Assembly (NCBI RefSeq): GCF_964355755.1
Contig: NC_092677.1
Location: 24,090,101 to 24,154,100, forward strand
Reading direction: 5' to 3'
Length of the DNA: 64,000 nt
Origin: Antedon mediterranea
Taxonomy: Eukaryota; Echinodermata; Crinoidea; Comatulida; Antedonidae
Below are positions 44,433 to 54,262 of this stretch, piece by piece. The notes below the pieces were generated by a model. That model was not told the origin of the DNA. It saw nothing but the letters and a program-made list of their open reading frames with translations, and made no database searches. The position numbers were made by a program, and so were the translations under genes. Each line of letters starts with the position of its first letter. Within the stretch, counting starts at the first letter, position 1.

Positions 44433-45780
44433 TGATTTCATATTACAAGATTGTTAATAAGTTTAATGTATAATCTTTTCTATGAATTATTAAATCAGAG
44501 AGGTTTCAAAAAATCTTTTTTATAATTTGTATACTCCCTGATTTATAATTTGAATATACTTTAAATTCAGTTGAACTATGTGTAGCCTTTGATATTGAAT
44601 AATTGGATTTTGCTTCAAGTGAGCAAGTGTCACATATGCAATCATATTAGCAAATTAATCTAACACATTATCTGTTATGCTTAATGTTTAGTGCCTGACA
44701 TCATAGCATTTAAGTTATTATTGATTGTAAAGGTAAATAAGCTCATTTGAGTCAAAGGTTAAAGGTCATGACATTTAATAATGTATTTAATTTAAATGTG
44801 GCATGATTTTCTAATAAAATAAAAAAATAATAATATATAAATAAAATAAGTGTTAATTTTACTTAGATAATGTTTTGTGATTATGCCATTATATTAAATT
44901 TTAACCTTCTATATTCTACTATGGATTTTTGATTAATGAATTTTTATAAACATAAATATTTAAATTGGTGATAAAGTGCAGCGATTGATTTTATAATTTT
45001 GTTGAACCATTGAGGTCAGATTAATACAGTTAATTAGTCAATTTTAAATCATCTATACATACATGTACAATAAGCATCAATTTTCTATTAATCAAAATCA
45101 TAAATAATTAATAAATAATAATGGTGATGATTGATAATCAATATTTTAAATCTTGGTCAAATGGTGATAAAAAACATTACAAATTTAGATCAGATTAATT
45201 TAAATAATTTGCATATGTGATATTATGTTCTAAATCTTATCATATGTTATTTTGAGTCATGGCCGCCAAGATTTAATCGTCTCCAGTTGAAATATAGACA
45301 TTAATTTCTTTCGAGTATCATAAACAATTCATTTGAATATAGGACATACCATGAACTCTTTGGCTCACTCTCATGTTGAAATGATAATTGTTTGGACATT
45401 TAATTTGAAACTTGGATTTAATGTGTAACTCTGATCTTGATAGACATACATTTTGTTACTCCAAACTGGATCAGTAAAATATGGATTTTTAGGTTTGTTT
45501 GGACTGTAGTTTGTTCACACTATCTTTTCTCCATACATTGCCATTTTAGCTTGTTTTCTGTTAAAATGCTGATATACCCCAATGGAATGTATCAATACAG
45601 TACAAGTTAAAATTCATTCATTGGAGTGTACTTCTGAAAGACACGTTTCCTACGTATTTTCAATTTTAATTTAAGGTCACATAACTGCATTTTATGTAAA
45701 AATAAGTACAGTAGTACTTACAGTATATGGGATTTTCAAGTTAAAAATGTAAAGTACAAGTCGATTCTAATAATTTAAGC
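44433..45780. other. AT-rich stretch, nothing recognised
   Basis: No feature seen. Confidence 0.4.
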
Positions 45781-45830
45781 GGCCCGCTATAAAGACCAGC
45801 ATGCATTGCGGGCGGAGTGGTATTTTAATT
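45781..45830 (+). promoter_or_regulatory. Possible core promoter with TATA box
   Basis: GCCCGCTATAAAGACCAG places a TATAAAG at about 45788 inside a short GC-rich island. The GCCCGC and GCGGGC on either side are also inverted. It lies about 90 bp upstream of the ATG at 45880, so a start near 45815-45825 would give a short 5' leader. Confidence 0.3.
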
Positions 45831-45879
45831 TTTCTTCTGTGTTGCACCCACCTTTGATCAATTGTGAAGACCAAAACAA

Positions 45880-46011
45880 ATGGAAGAACCATTTATACTT
45901 GTCAACGAAAATACCAGGTCTTCCCCAACTAACAAATTATGCCAAAAACAGCAACAACTAGACAATGCCAGACTAACCATACAATATTCATACGTTACCA
46001 CTATTTACCAG
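45880..46011 (+). CDS. Candidate first coding exon, 44 codons, unknown protein
   Basis: From the ATG the frame encodes 44 residues, beginning MEEPFILVNENT, with a Gln-rich middle (KLCQKQQQLDNARL) and ending YVTTIYQ. CAG|GTAGGC then forms an acceptable donor at 46012, after which the frame stops within five codons (TAA 46027-46029). The base composition is much less AT-biased than the flanks, and a TATA-like promoter lies at the right distance. No family is recognised and no second exon was found. +4 is G but -3 is C, a mixed start context. A chance 49-codon frame is quite possible. Confidence 0.3.
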
Positions 46012-46029
46012 GTAGGCCTACAGAACTAA

Positions 46030-46721
46030 GCATAGCTAGGCTAGGCCAGGACCACATCCACACAAGAGGACATTTAACGTAGTGTAGGAATGCATTGTTT
46101 CTCTATCTTTATCATATAGTAATCAACCAATCAACGACAATTGGAATGACCTGATTTAATATTTTTATATATATATATTTTTTATTTTAACAAAACAGCA
46201 AAAATTGTAGGAGGTGTAAGTGTCTTTAATATCGCACACACACACCCATTTACTGTACTTTGGATGTAACTCGGATATGACTTGATCAGTATCATGCATA
46301 GACCGGACTATAGCACAGCTTTGTTGTGGTAGACAAATCAAAATCATTAATACTAGAGAGGCAATTAAGAAGAATGCAAATGACTTGAATCCTAGAAGTC
46401 ATCTTAATGATCGATTGATAATTCTACATTTCTGCATAAACTTAGATACTTTATTCATGAAATAATACTTTTGAATATTGGTATTATTTTTATATGAAAT
46501 ACTGTAGAGTATCAACCTACAGGACCATGAGGTGTATGTCAAACAGGAAGTCATGAATCTATCTACCTGTGCAATATAGTATTTATTTTTTAAATCAATT
46601 TAAAAATAGTACATTTAATTGAATTGAGGCAGTTTAAAATTTTAAATGCTTGTATTGAGCCTTTATATTATAGTCACATAATTTTGGATGGAAATTTTAA
46701 TGTTTATTTATTTATTTTAAC
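46030..46721. other. AT-rich stretch after a short GGCCTA-rich patch
   Basis: GGTAGGCCTACAG and GCTAGGCTAGGCCAGG occur at 46012-46050, then nothing recognised. Confidence 0.4.
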
Positions 46722-46830
46722 AATATTTTACGAGGGTGGTCCATCCAGCCCAAGCTGATCATTAGGGACCCTCACAGAAATACATCATAACAAGACATAA
46801 ACATGTATCAATAAAAAATAAATTAAAATA
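46722..46830 (-). repeat. SINE family B, 3' fragment
   Basis: ACGAGGGTGGTCCATCCAGC and TGATCATTAGGGACCCTCA correspond to the reversed 3' end of family B; the tRNA head is missing. Confidence 0.65.
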
Positions 46831-47420
46831 AATATAATTATAAAAGGTCACAAACAATTTAAAATCAAATAAATAAATGTAAGTAATTAATTAATTAGTA
46901 ATTAATTAATTAAATTAATGTAAGTAATGATATTTGTGATATTTACAATTTGTGTTTTTTATATTAGTTTGTGAACAAGGTATATTCTTATATATTTCTT
47001 TGTATTGTGAATTCATTACAATTTCTTTATCGCTATAGCCCTTGGGTAAAAGAACTACATTAGAGGATTTTTAATGACGCAGGTTTTTATCTGACTTAGT
47101 GATATAATGATAATGCTAGCCATTCAATGGACTTCATTACTGACACTTGAATTAAAGAAACTTATCGTGCTTAAGATGGGTCATCAGTGCGTCTAGGGGA
47201 CAGTAATAAAAATTCATAAATATCATTGATAAAATTAATGGAAATGGAAATTGTCTGGCCAAGAAAGTCATCTCATCTGCCAATTTATTTTGAACTGTTA
47301 TAGATATTCTCAACCTAGGCAAAAGTGTACATGATGTTATGTTAATTGATATAAACTTACAAACTTAATAAACATAATAATATTGAATAAATTAAAAGTT
47401 AATTAAAAGTTAAATTAAAG
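46831..47420. other. AT-rich stretch, nothing recognised
   Basis: TTAATTAA-rich patch at 46885-46920, otherwise nothing. Confidence 0.4.
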
Positions 47421-47700
47421 TTGAAGATGTATTGACCCCCTCCCCCAAAAAACATGAAAAATGGAGATAATAAAATCAGACTTTGAACATTCAATTTTGT
47501 AGTTTTAAAAAGTTACTCACTTCCGTAGAAAAAATCCAGAAAAAATAATGTTTTTTATAAAATGACAGAATCAACCAAAAATCCATTGGCTGCCAGCCAA
47601 TTTGACTACTTTTTTATTTAAATTAGTTTTTTTCAGGTAAATAATTTGTTTTCCAATCCAATTTTTGGTCAAATGTTAAAAAGGGACAATACATCTTTAA
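47421..47700. mobile_element. MITE family T, inverted copy, 272 bp
   Basis: The ends AGATGTATTGACCCCC and GGGACAATACATCT are inverted. TTAA lies on the right (47697-47700), with TTGA at the matching left position. Internal order is reversed relative to 10932-11279. Confidence 0.75.
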
Positions 47701-47766
47701 ATAGAACCTCTATTAAGGGGACGCCTTTGGAATCAACAATGTGATAGAAGTGTCACCTGACTATTT

Positions 47767-47980
47767 TTTTTCACCCATATTTAATGAGGGTGATCCATCC
47801 AGCAATTGCTGATCATTAGGGACCCTCAGAGGTTCACAAGACAAACATATACACAAGATGCTCTACAATAAAGAGTGGAGTTGTAATTTTGAAAAAATCC
47901 TGACATGTAACGGGACTTGAACTCAGGACCCTTGGAGTGGTAGCCAAGCATCATAACCACCAAGCCACAACTCAACGTGG
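47767..47980 (-). repeat. tRNA-derived SINE, family B
   Basis: Minus strand: head TTGTGGCTTGGTGGTTATGA, B box GAGTTCAAGTCCC, 3' end CCTCATTAAATATGGG. Slightly shorter body than the other copies. Confidence 0.8.
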
Positions 47981-48419
47981 TAATAGATCTAGTTTTAAAC
48001 ATATAATTGTCCCTACTTCCTTTCTCTGTGTTTAGTCTAGAAAGTAAATAAAGTAAACTACAGTATACCAAAATCAACAATTATTACATACTGATTTTTT
48101 TTTTGTGGCAATTTTTGTCTGTATCTTTGAATTTTATCCTACGATTCTTGAGTACCGGTAATATAGTTTTGTTATCTGTACACAAACCATCTTTGTGTTG
48201 TTGTACTTACAAATTGAAACCCTCATCAATCTGTTGAACTATAGGTTAACAAGTCTCATATTAAATCAATTATGTCCAGTAGATCCATATTTTACATGAA
48301 TGCCAGCAGTGTGTTTATTATTCCATAAACTATAAGTTATCAGATTGTTATCAAAGTTTCTATGTGTCCATTCCATTTTAACAAAAACCATAACATAATG
48401 ACTATCACAAAGTTTGACC
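47981..48419. other. AT-rich stretch, nothing recognised
   Basis: No feature seen. Confidence 0.4.
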
Positions 48420-48620
48420 ACTTTGACGAAAAAATGGATCAGAAAAAAAAATATTTATAAAAAATTTGTTGTTTTTTTTGTTGAATTTGCCGTTTAAATG
48501 GATTTTTTTTCTACAGAAGTGATTTACTTTGTTAAAACTACAAAACGGCCTATTCAAAGTATGATTTATTAATCTTAATTTTTTATGTTTTTGGGGGACA
48601 ATGCATCTTTAAAACTTATA
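48420..48620 (+). mobile_element. MITE family T, 5'-truncated copy
   Basis: Has CAAAACGGCCTATTCAAAGT and ends GGGGGACAATGCATCTTTAA; the left terminus is missing. Confidence 0.7.
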
Positions 48621-49170
48621 CAACAATATTATAATATATTTTATACAACATATATATTGATTCAGGATTCATTTATTATGCAACTATTATAATGAGTACT
48701 GTCTGCATACGTGACCTTTCCTTTATGGAGGAAATCCCCAAAAAAACCTTGTACTGTACCTTACCTTTTAGACATGACAGTTTCCTAGAAGGACCAGTTA
48801 ATTGCAATAACAACCTATACTGATCATGCAAAATGTTATTTGTAGAGTCATTAATAAAGTGTCTACCATCTGCATACTGTGTCTGGTTATTTTACAATTT
48901 CCTAGAAGATCAACAATTAGAAAATTGAATCTTTAAAAGCAACATTTTAGTAGTAAAAGTTAAATTTATGAAGGACTATTAAAGATTTTTTTTTATCACT
49001 TATGTTTGTTTTTTCCAGAATTAATTATTATGTATGGTTCCTTCCATTCCATTGTTTATGCGGCTATTCAGCTCTCTCGTATTGTACTATAGATATAAAA
49101 AGATGAAATGAAAAAATACCAGTTTTGGTATCCTCTTAGTTTCTTACAAGAAGAATAGAATAGTTCCTTT
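48621..49170. other. AT-rich stretch, nothing recognised
   Basis: No feature seen. Confidence 0.4.
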
Positions 49171-49585
49171 TTCTGCTGTGAAATATAACTGGTTTGTGTG
49201 AAGAAATTAAACCGAATTTCTTTGCAGACGAAACAGGACAAATTTTTATTAACTGGTTAAATGTCTAAAAATAATGGTTAAAAACACCCAATTGATTCGG
49301 TGTTAGAACGCCATTTAACCTTACTGCTGTGCAACTTTTGCTGCCAAGCAAAATTGTACAGTATACATTTTCAGTATATCACTGAAAATTTAAAATTTAT
49401 TTTGTGCCTCTTACCTTGATGTCAACTACACTGCAGTAATGTTTGAATTGACCGCAGGCCAATTCCATTTTGGGTATTGCTAACATTTTCCGTTATAATT
49501 TAAATCTATTTTGGAATAAACGGTTTATTTGGCGCTATGCAGCAGAAACAGGCGCTATGCAGCAGATACAGGCGCTATATTACCA
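49171..49585 (+). mobile_element. AGAAACAGGCCC repeat family, copy
   Basis: Contains AACTGGTTAAATG, AAAAACACCCAATTGATTCG, CTACACTGCAGTAATGTTTG and GGCGCTATGCAGCAGAAACA. The last 20-bp unit is repeated about 2.5 times at the right end. It matches 61805-62197 in reverse. TIRs resembling GGGCCTGTTTCTGCTGC suggest a hAT- or Harbinger-type element (inference). Confidence 0.6.
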
Positions 49586-50019
49586 AGAGAACAAGTACAA
49601 TTTGTTATAAAAATTGGGTTCAATGTGTCATTTGTTATTTTTAAAAGCCTTCCATCCCATTTTAAAATCCTGGATCCGTCGTGATAATGTTAATTTTCAG
49701 TAGTATGTGATCTGAACAGATCAGACAATGTTCTATCTACAGTTGGCAAAGCATAAGTTGAACCAGTGGCAATCATATGGGAGTTAGTGCTATAATGCGC
49801 TTTATTGAGCTTAGCTTCTAGTAAATGTCAGGGGTGAGTCATTATCATGTAGTCTACGACCCCTGGCAATATAGCATGACACATGAAGAGCAAAGAGTGA
49901 AAAACATTAATGAATCAACAAACCATTGGTGAATGTCACATTTTAAGTTTACAATTAATGGTCAACTGAAATATTACATTTTACAGGTGAAAAAATAAAG
50001 TATCATAATATTAGGGCTC
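49586..50019. other. AT-rich stretch, nothing recognised
   Basis: No feature seen. Confidence 0.4.
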
Positions 50020-50310
50020 GTTTCTACTATGAGACATGCAAATAATATTACCACCAATTTCTTGACAGCAGAAACGGGCCAAATTCCAAATACGTAATCG
50101 GATAAATCACATTCTCAAAATAACGATTAAAAGCATTGATTGGTGTTCGAACGTCATTTACGCAGTTAGCGCTGTGTTACTAGGTCCATCTCAAAATAAT
50201 TTTTTTTAAACATAAACTTATCAGTAAATATCCATTTAATTTTGTAATTTGTTTTCAAATAACTATAATAATTATTCAGTATTTTACAAGAGAAACAGGC
50301 CCTATTGTAT
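50020..50310. mobile_element. AGAAACAGGCCC repeat family, shorter copy with both ends
   Basis: Left TAGGGCTCGTTTCTACTATG and right CAAGAGAAACAGGCCCTAT are inverted; the inside shares GCATTGATTGGTGTTCGAACG with the other copies. Confidence 0.6.
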
Positions 50311-50939
50311 GTAATTCTGTTAATTGATATCTATGTGGTGGTTTAAAAAGTTTAATAAAGTTTTAAAGTATATGCATATATTTTACTATGTCCTCTCATG
50401 GATTAAAGAATAGAAGGATATGCATCAACGGTGACATCAAACGATTTTACAACGCGCTTGCCTATACTAAAGCACTGCTGCCAATCAAACAAACACGCTC
50501 ATTGAACTCCGTGTCTTTAACCGCGGCCCTCTGTAAAACGCTGCGAATCAACTGTTACATTTTTTGAGACCAAAACGTAACCATGTAGAAATCGTATGCG
50601 CAGTCTGAATGTTCTATTGACATGTCTGCGTCAATGATTAATTGACAACAAAAATATATTGCTGAATAATTCTGTTTTAGTTACATCACAATCGGACTAC
50701 GAAAAGTTCACTTTCTTACGACTGGTAATTTTAAGTAGTTGGTAACATTAATAAAATATGCAATTTTTATATTTGAATTATCATTATTTGCCTGCCATCT
50801 TCTGTCATTAAAAATTGCGTTAATCTATAGAATATTAAATTATGCATTTGACCATGTATGTTGTTAGCGTGGCCGGTATTCACCCATACAACAATCGTGT
50901 AAATCTCCTTAATTATCGATGTGATTATATTTAAATTGT

Positions 50940-51165
50940 AGTGCCTGGTGATTGGCTAGTGGTTATGTCATCCACATCACATCCAATCACCGGGTCTAAT
51001 TGAATGAAAACAGCGATTCCTGATCCGGGATTGGCTGGCTATGTATAGTTGCGATTCGTTACCTAGCGGTCGTTTTGAAAAGTACACGCAGGGCAAACTT
51101 AATCACGAACAAACGAAGTACCTATTATTATTCACACAAGAAGTAAGACAACGGTGAGTATATAG
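50940..51165 (+). promoter_or_regulatory. Promoter-like region and noncoding first exon candidate
   Basis: Three CCAAT-type boxes (GGTGATTGGC 50947, ATCCAATCACC 50985, GGGATTGGCTGG 51029) precede a weak TATA-like GCTATGTATAG at 51038-51048. About 100 bp on, CAACG|GTGAGTATA is a good donor near 51153. The intervening 51065-51152 has no long frame and would be a 5' leader. CCTGGTGATTGG and CCAATCACCGGG are also inverted repeats, so part of this may be repeat rather than regulatory DNA. It lies inside the 1.6 kb TIR element. Confidence 0.3.
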
Positions 51166-51554
51166 ATCATGATTACACGTTGTATCTACTACACTTAAGA
51201 TTAGCCTAGGCCTACCTAGGCAGCATCAATGTCGGCAAATCATATGGTTTACTAGTAAGCCTAGAAGGCCTAGGCCTAGTATCCTTGCTGATTTTGTAAT
51301 TTTACATGTATGTAGGCTGAGACAACAAATAAATAGTTATTGTCTCAGATGTAGGGCTACTACAGGTCATAAAATGCTACTTTAATGTCATAAAAACATT
51401 AGCGTAGATCAATCGCGGCAGAAACCTATACTAATTACAATTATAGCATCTACAATTCTAAGCCAATAACAATATAGTATTGTTTTTATCTGGTATATTG
51501 ATGAAGTAGGCCTACACTAGGGTCTTCACAATAACATACAATGTAATTTAATAA

Positions 51555-51757
51555 CTAGTGGCGTGAGGCCCGGGCGTGAGGCAGAGGCCTGAAGCCACTT
51601 GTTTAGGAAACCTAAGTGGCCCTCCAAGTTTCAAAGATCGAGGCCTTGGACGTTTTTAGCATTTTTCGACATATTTTATGCCTGTTCCTCTGGGCACTGC
51701 TCATGGGCCCCAAGCTTCGGTTTAGCCAGTGAGCGCACATAGCCGTTACGCCACTGA
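51555..51757. mobile_element. CAGTGGCGTA-type MITE nested in the 1.6 kb element
   Basis: Left CTAGTGGCGTGAGG and right CGTTACGCCACTG are inverted. The right half GGTTTAGCCAGTGAGCGCAC matches 33631-33650. Confidence 0.65.
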
Positions 51758-52008
51758 TTATACTGTTCAAATATGTATGAATACATACAGTGCAACAAAG
51801 AACGCGCGAAAGAAGCGTAGTCAACAAGGTTAAATGTCGTTGCACATGTGCAGTAAACAATATATTAGGCACGCGACCGTTTCGTTGTTACCATGCGGTT
51901 AATTAAATTGTAACATTGTGGGCGGTCCGCGGTCTGTCGGCGAGAGTCAAGGAACCCTTGATCTCACGTCGATGCATATCCTTCTATTCTTTAATCCATG
52001 GTCCTCTC

Positions 52009-52770
52009 AGGTAATATAAAGTACTAATTGTATAGTATCTTGTATCTTGGAACTGCGAGTTGTCATAGTTGAGTCAAGCAGTATGTACATAATATAGACA
52101 TTATGAATAAAGTAATATTTTTTCTGTGGGAAAACAGAGAAAATGTCTTGTGCTTGTATAAGCATAACATATAACCTGGCAGAATTTAAATTTATGTCAA
52201 GTGAATTTGGTTAACATTCACTTTATTTTAAGTCATCCATTTATAATAGAATGTAACTTGTGAACAAAAAAAAAACGTTTGAATAAATCTATACACCTTT
52301 GATACATATTTTTTCTAATACATATGTACTTAATACTATTTTACTTAAATTGAATAAAATAGGAAATGAATGAAAGGCCCACTGGGATCCTGTGCTGTTT
52401 CTCAGTCAAGTTATATCTAATTAAATAATTTGTGGTTTTGTGAGTGGTGAAAGTTTCCTGGACTCTATTTAGATCTTTTTTGGTTTATATGGTGAAATAT
52501 ATAATTCCTTACACTTTTTCAATTGTTATTTTGAGGTGTTTTCTTTTAGCAAATCAGTGTATTATTAGAATCCTTGTTATTAAATTAACATGACCAACAC
52601 TAGTTCAATTCAATAAGGTTTGTTTTGAAAAACATTTAATATCTAGTACTCTTCTTCAGTAATCTTCTTCATTTTTTATCAATACCTGACTGAATAAACC
52701 ATTTGTTTAAACAATATTATTTTGTCAGCATTATGAAAAGAATTCTTCTCAATAGAAACAAGCTCTTTAA
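52009..52770. other. AT-rich stretch, nothing recognised
   Basis: No feature seen. Confidence 0.4.
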
Positions 52771-52902
52771 CACTCTGTCTACACCATCAAATTGTGATAT
52801 GCCCATTTATGGTAGGTAATCATGTGATATTATGGTATCCTTATATAAATATGGGCACATCACATTTTTGTCACATAAAGTTTGATAGTGTAGACAGAGC
52901 CT
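52771..52902. mobile_element. MITE family W, short complete copy
   Basis: The ends ACTCTGTCTACACCATCAAA and TTTGATAGTGTAGACAGAGC are inverted. Only one ATATGGGCACATCACATTTT unit and no expanded minisatellite. Confidence 0.8.
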
Positions 52903-53177
52903 AAGTTTTCCACTGTCAAACTAGGTCATTATGAACTAATTGATGTTGTGTGGTTGTAGTCTGTATTGATTACAGCTCACAGAAATGACCTAACATTTAC
53001 TAGTCAAGGAAGGAAAAGGCCAAGAAGTTATCATTCTATAATATTCAAATCACATATTGGAGATGCAAAAGGCTAGACTCCACCAGTTGACTAGAGAAAC
53101 ATTAATATTGAATAAATAAATGTTAACTTTTAGTTAAACCAGTTGACAAGTACTTACTTGCTACGTTTTAGCTACTT

Positions 53178-53642
53178 TCAGTAGCCTTGGTCACGCAAAT
53201 GACGTTGACATGATGTTCTGTCATTCGTCATAGTTCGGTGAATTGCGCCACCTCTCGTCTGATGTTCAGCTTTCTGCTGGTGGCCCCCTTTGGATGCTCG
53301 TGTGTCCCTTTTTATTAAGTCATCGTAGATGTGGCTCAGTTCATGTCCTCCCTGGTCTCTGTTGATGTTCATATTCGTTTTTCTTATCCAAATGGCTTCT
53401 TTTATTTTTCTTGATAAGTAGTGTTGTTCTTTGTCTAATATTTTTGTATTTTCAAAATCCGGTATGTGATTTTCTATGGTGGCATGATCTGTGATAGCTG
53501 ATTTGTGTAGAATTTTAGATTGTGAATGGCGAGCGCTCCTGGTTCTTGTCCCTACCGTATTTTTTTCCACGTCTGTTTTGTGTTCTATTATTCTTGTTTT
53601 TAATGTTTTTTGAGAATTAATATTGAATGTTATTGGTGTCGT
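53178..53642 (-). pseudogene. Penelope-like element, C-terminal GIY-YIG endonuclease fragment
   Basis: On the minus strand an open frame without an ATG runs about 154 codons. It contains QKTLKTRIIEHKTDV (the R...EH helix of GIY-YIG nucleases), then ILHKSAITDHATIENHIPDF, then ILDKEQHYLSRKIKEAIWIR (the Glu in KEAI is the metal-binding residue) and NMNINRDQGGHEL. That order is the usual C-terminal part of Penelope-like retroelement proteins. The GIY-YIG motif itself and the whole reverse transcriptase are missing (a stop lies at 53643-53645), so the copy is strongly 5'-truncated and not functional. The tail after HEL is Arg/Gln-rich, as in related elements. Confidence 0.8.
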
Positions 53643-54025
53643 CTAGTGTAATTCAGATGTAATGTTTTTAACAACAAACTGACTGATGTACTCATGTACA
53701 CTAAATAATACATTGACAAATATTCTATCAATTGTTTTTGTTTTTTTTTTTTATACTAAAAAAAGAATTTATTTATTTTTTCTTCTTTAGATGTGGTAAT
53801 ACCATTCTATATAAATTTATTAAAATTTTATGTTGGAAATTTACTGTATACATTCTGAATTTTCTTGATACAGAAAAAACTAATTTGTTATGAAAGAAAA
53901 ATATATTTGTATAATAAATATTATTTATTATTTTATTTTTTATACTAGGTAGCCTTTTCAGTCAAAGAGGGCCCAGTGTATAGTTCTATGATCTTATAGA
54001 TAAAAGATACTAAAATCTAAAGGTT
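53643..54025. other. AT-rich stretch, nothing recognised
   Basis: No upstream Penelope sequence recognised on the minus strand. Confidence 0.4.
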
Positions 54026-54262
54026 TTTCTACACATCAAACGTTGTTATGTTGTTATGTGCCCATATGGACATGATGATGTCATATAACTACCACATTTT
54101 GGCGCACATCACATTTTTGTCAAATTAGTTTGATATTGTAGACAGAGCATATATAGACATGATGATGTCATATATTATCACTACCATATTTGGGCAAATT
54201 ACTATCATATTTGTGCACATAAAATTTTTGTCAAACTAGTTTGATAGTGTAAACAGAGCTTA
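54026..54262. mobile_element. MITE family W, tandem-ended copy
   Basis: Left TTTCTACACATCAAA, then a right terminus GATATTGTAGACAGAGC at 54132-54148, then a second body and a second terminus TTTGATAGTGTAAACAGAGC at 54238-54258. Two right halves are therefore joined head to tail. Confidence 0.75.

Larger units (their letters stand above)
50390..52008. mobile_element. 1.6 kb TIR element with 7-8 bp target duplication
   Basis: CATGGATTAAAGAATAGAAG and ten further bases (50397-50426) recur as a perfect reverse complement at 51971-52000. GTCCTCT(C) flanks both sides (50390 and 52001), a 7- or 8-bp direct duplication. The interior is CpG-richer than the surrounding DNA, has a nested CAGTGGCGTA MITE (51555-51757), a promoter-like region and AGGCCTA-rich DNA. 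An 8-bp duplication would fit hAT, but the ends are not typical. No transposase frame survives. Confidence 0.75.

Noticed and set aside
45781-46011. Solo LTR with TATA box
   Set aside because: No TG...CA boundaries, no primer-binding site or polypurine tract, and no second copy in the window.
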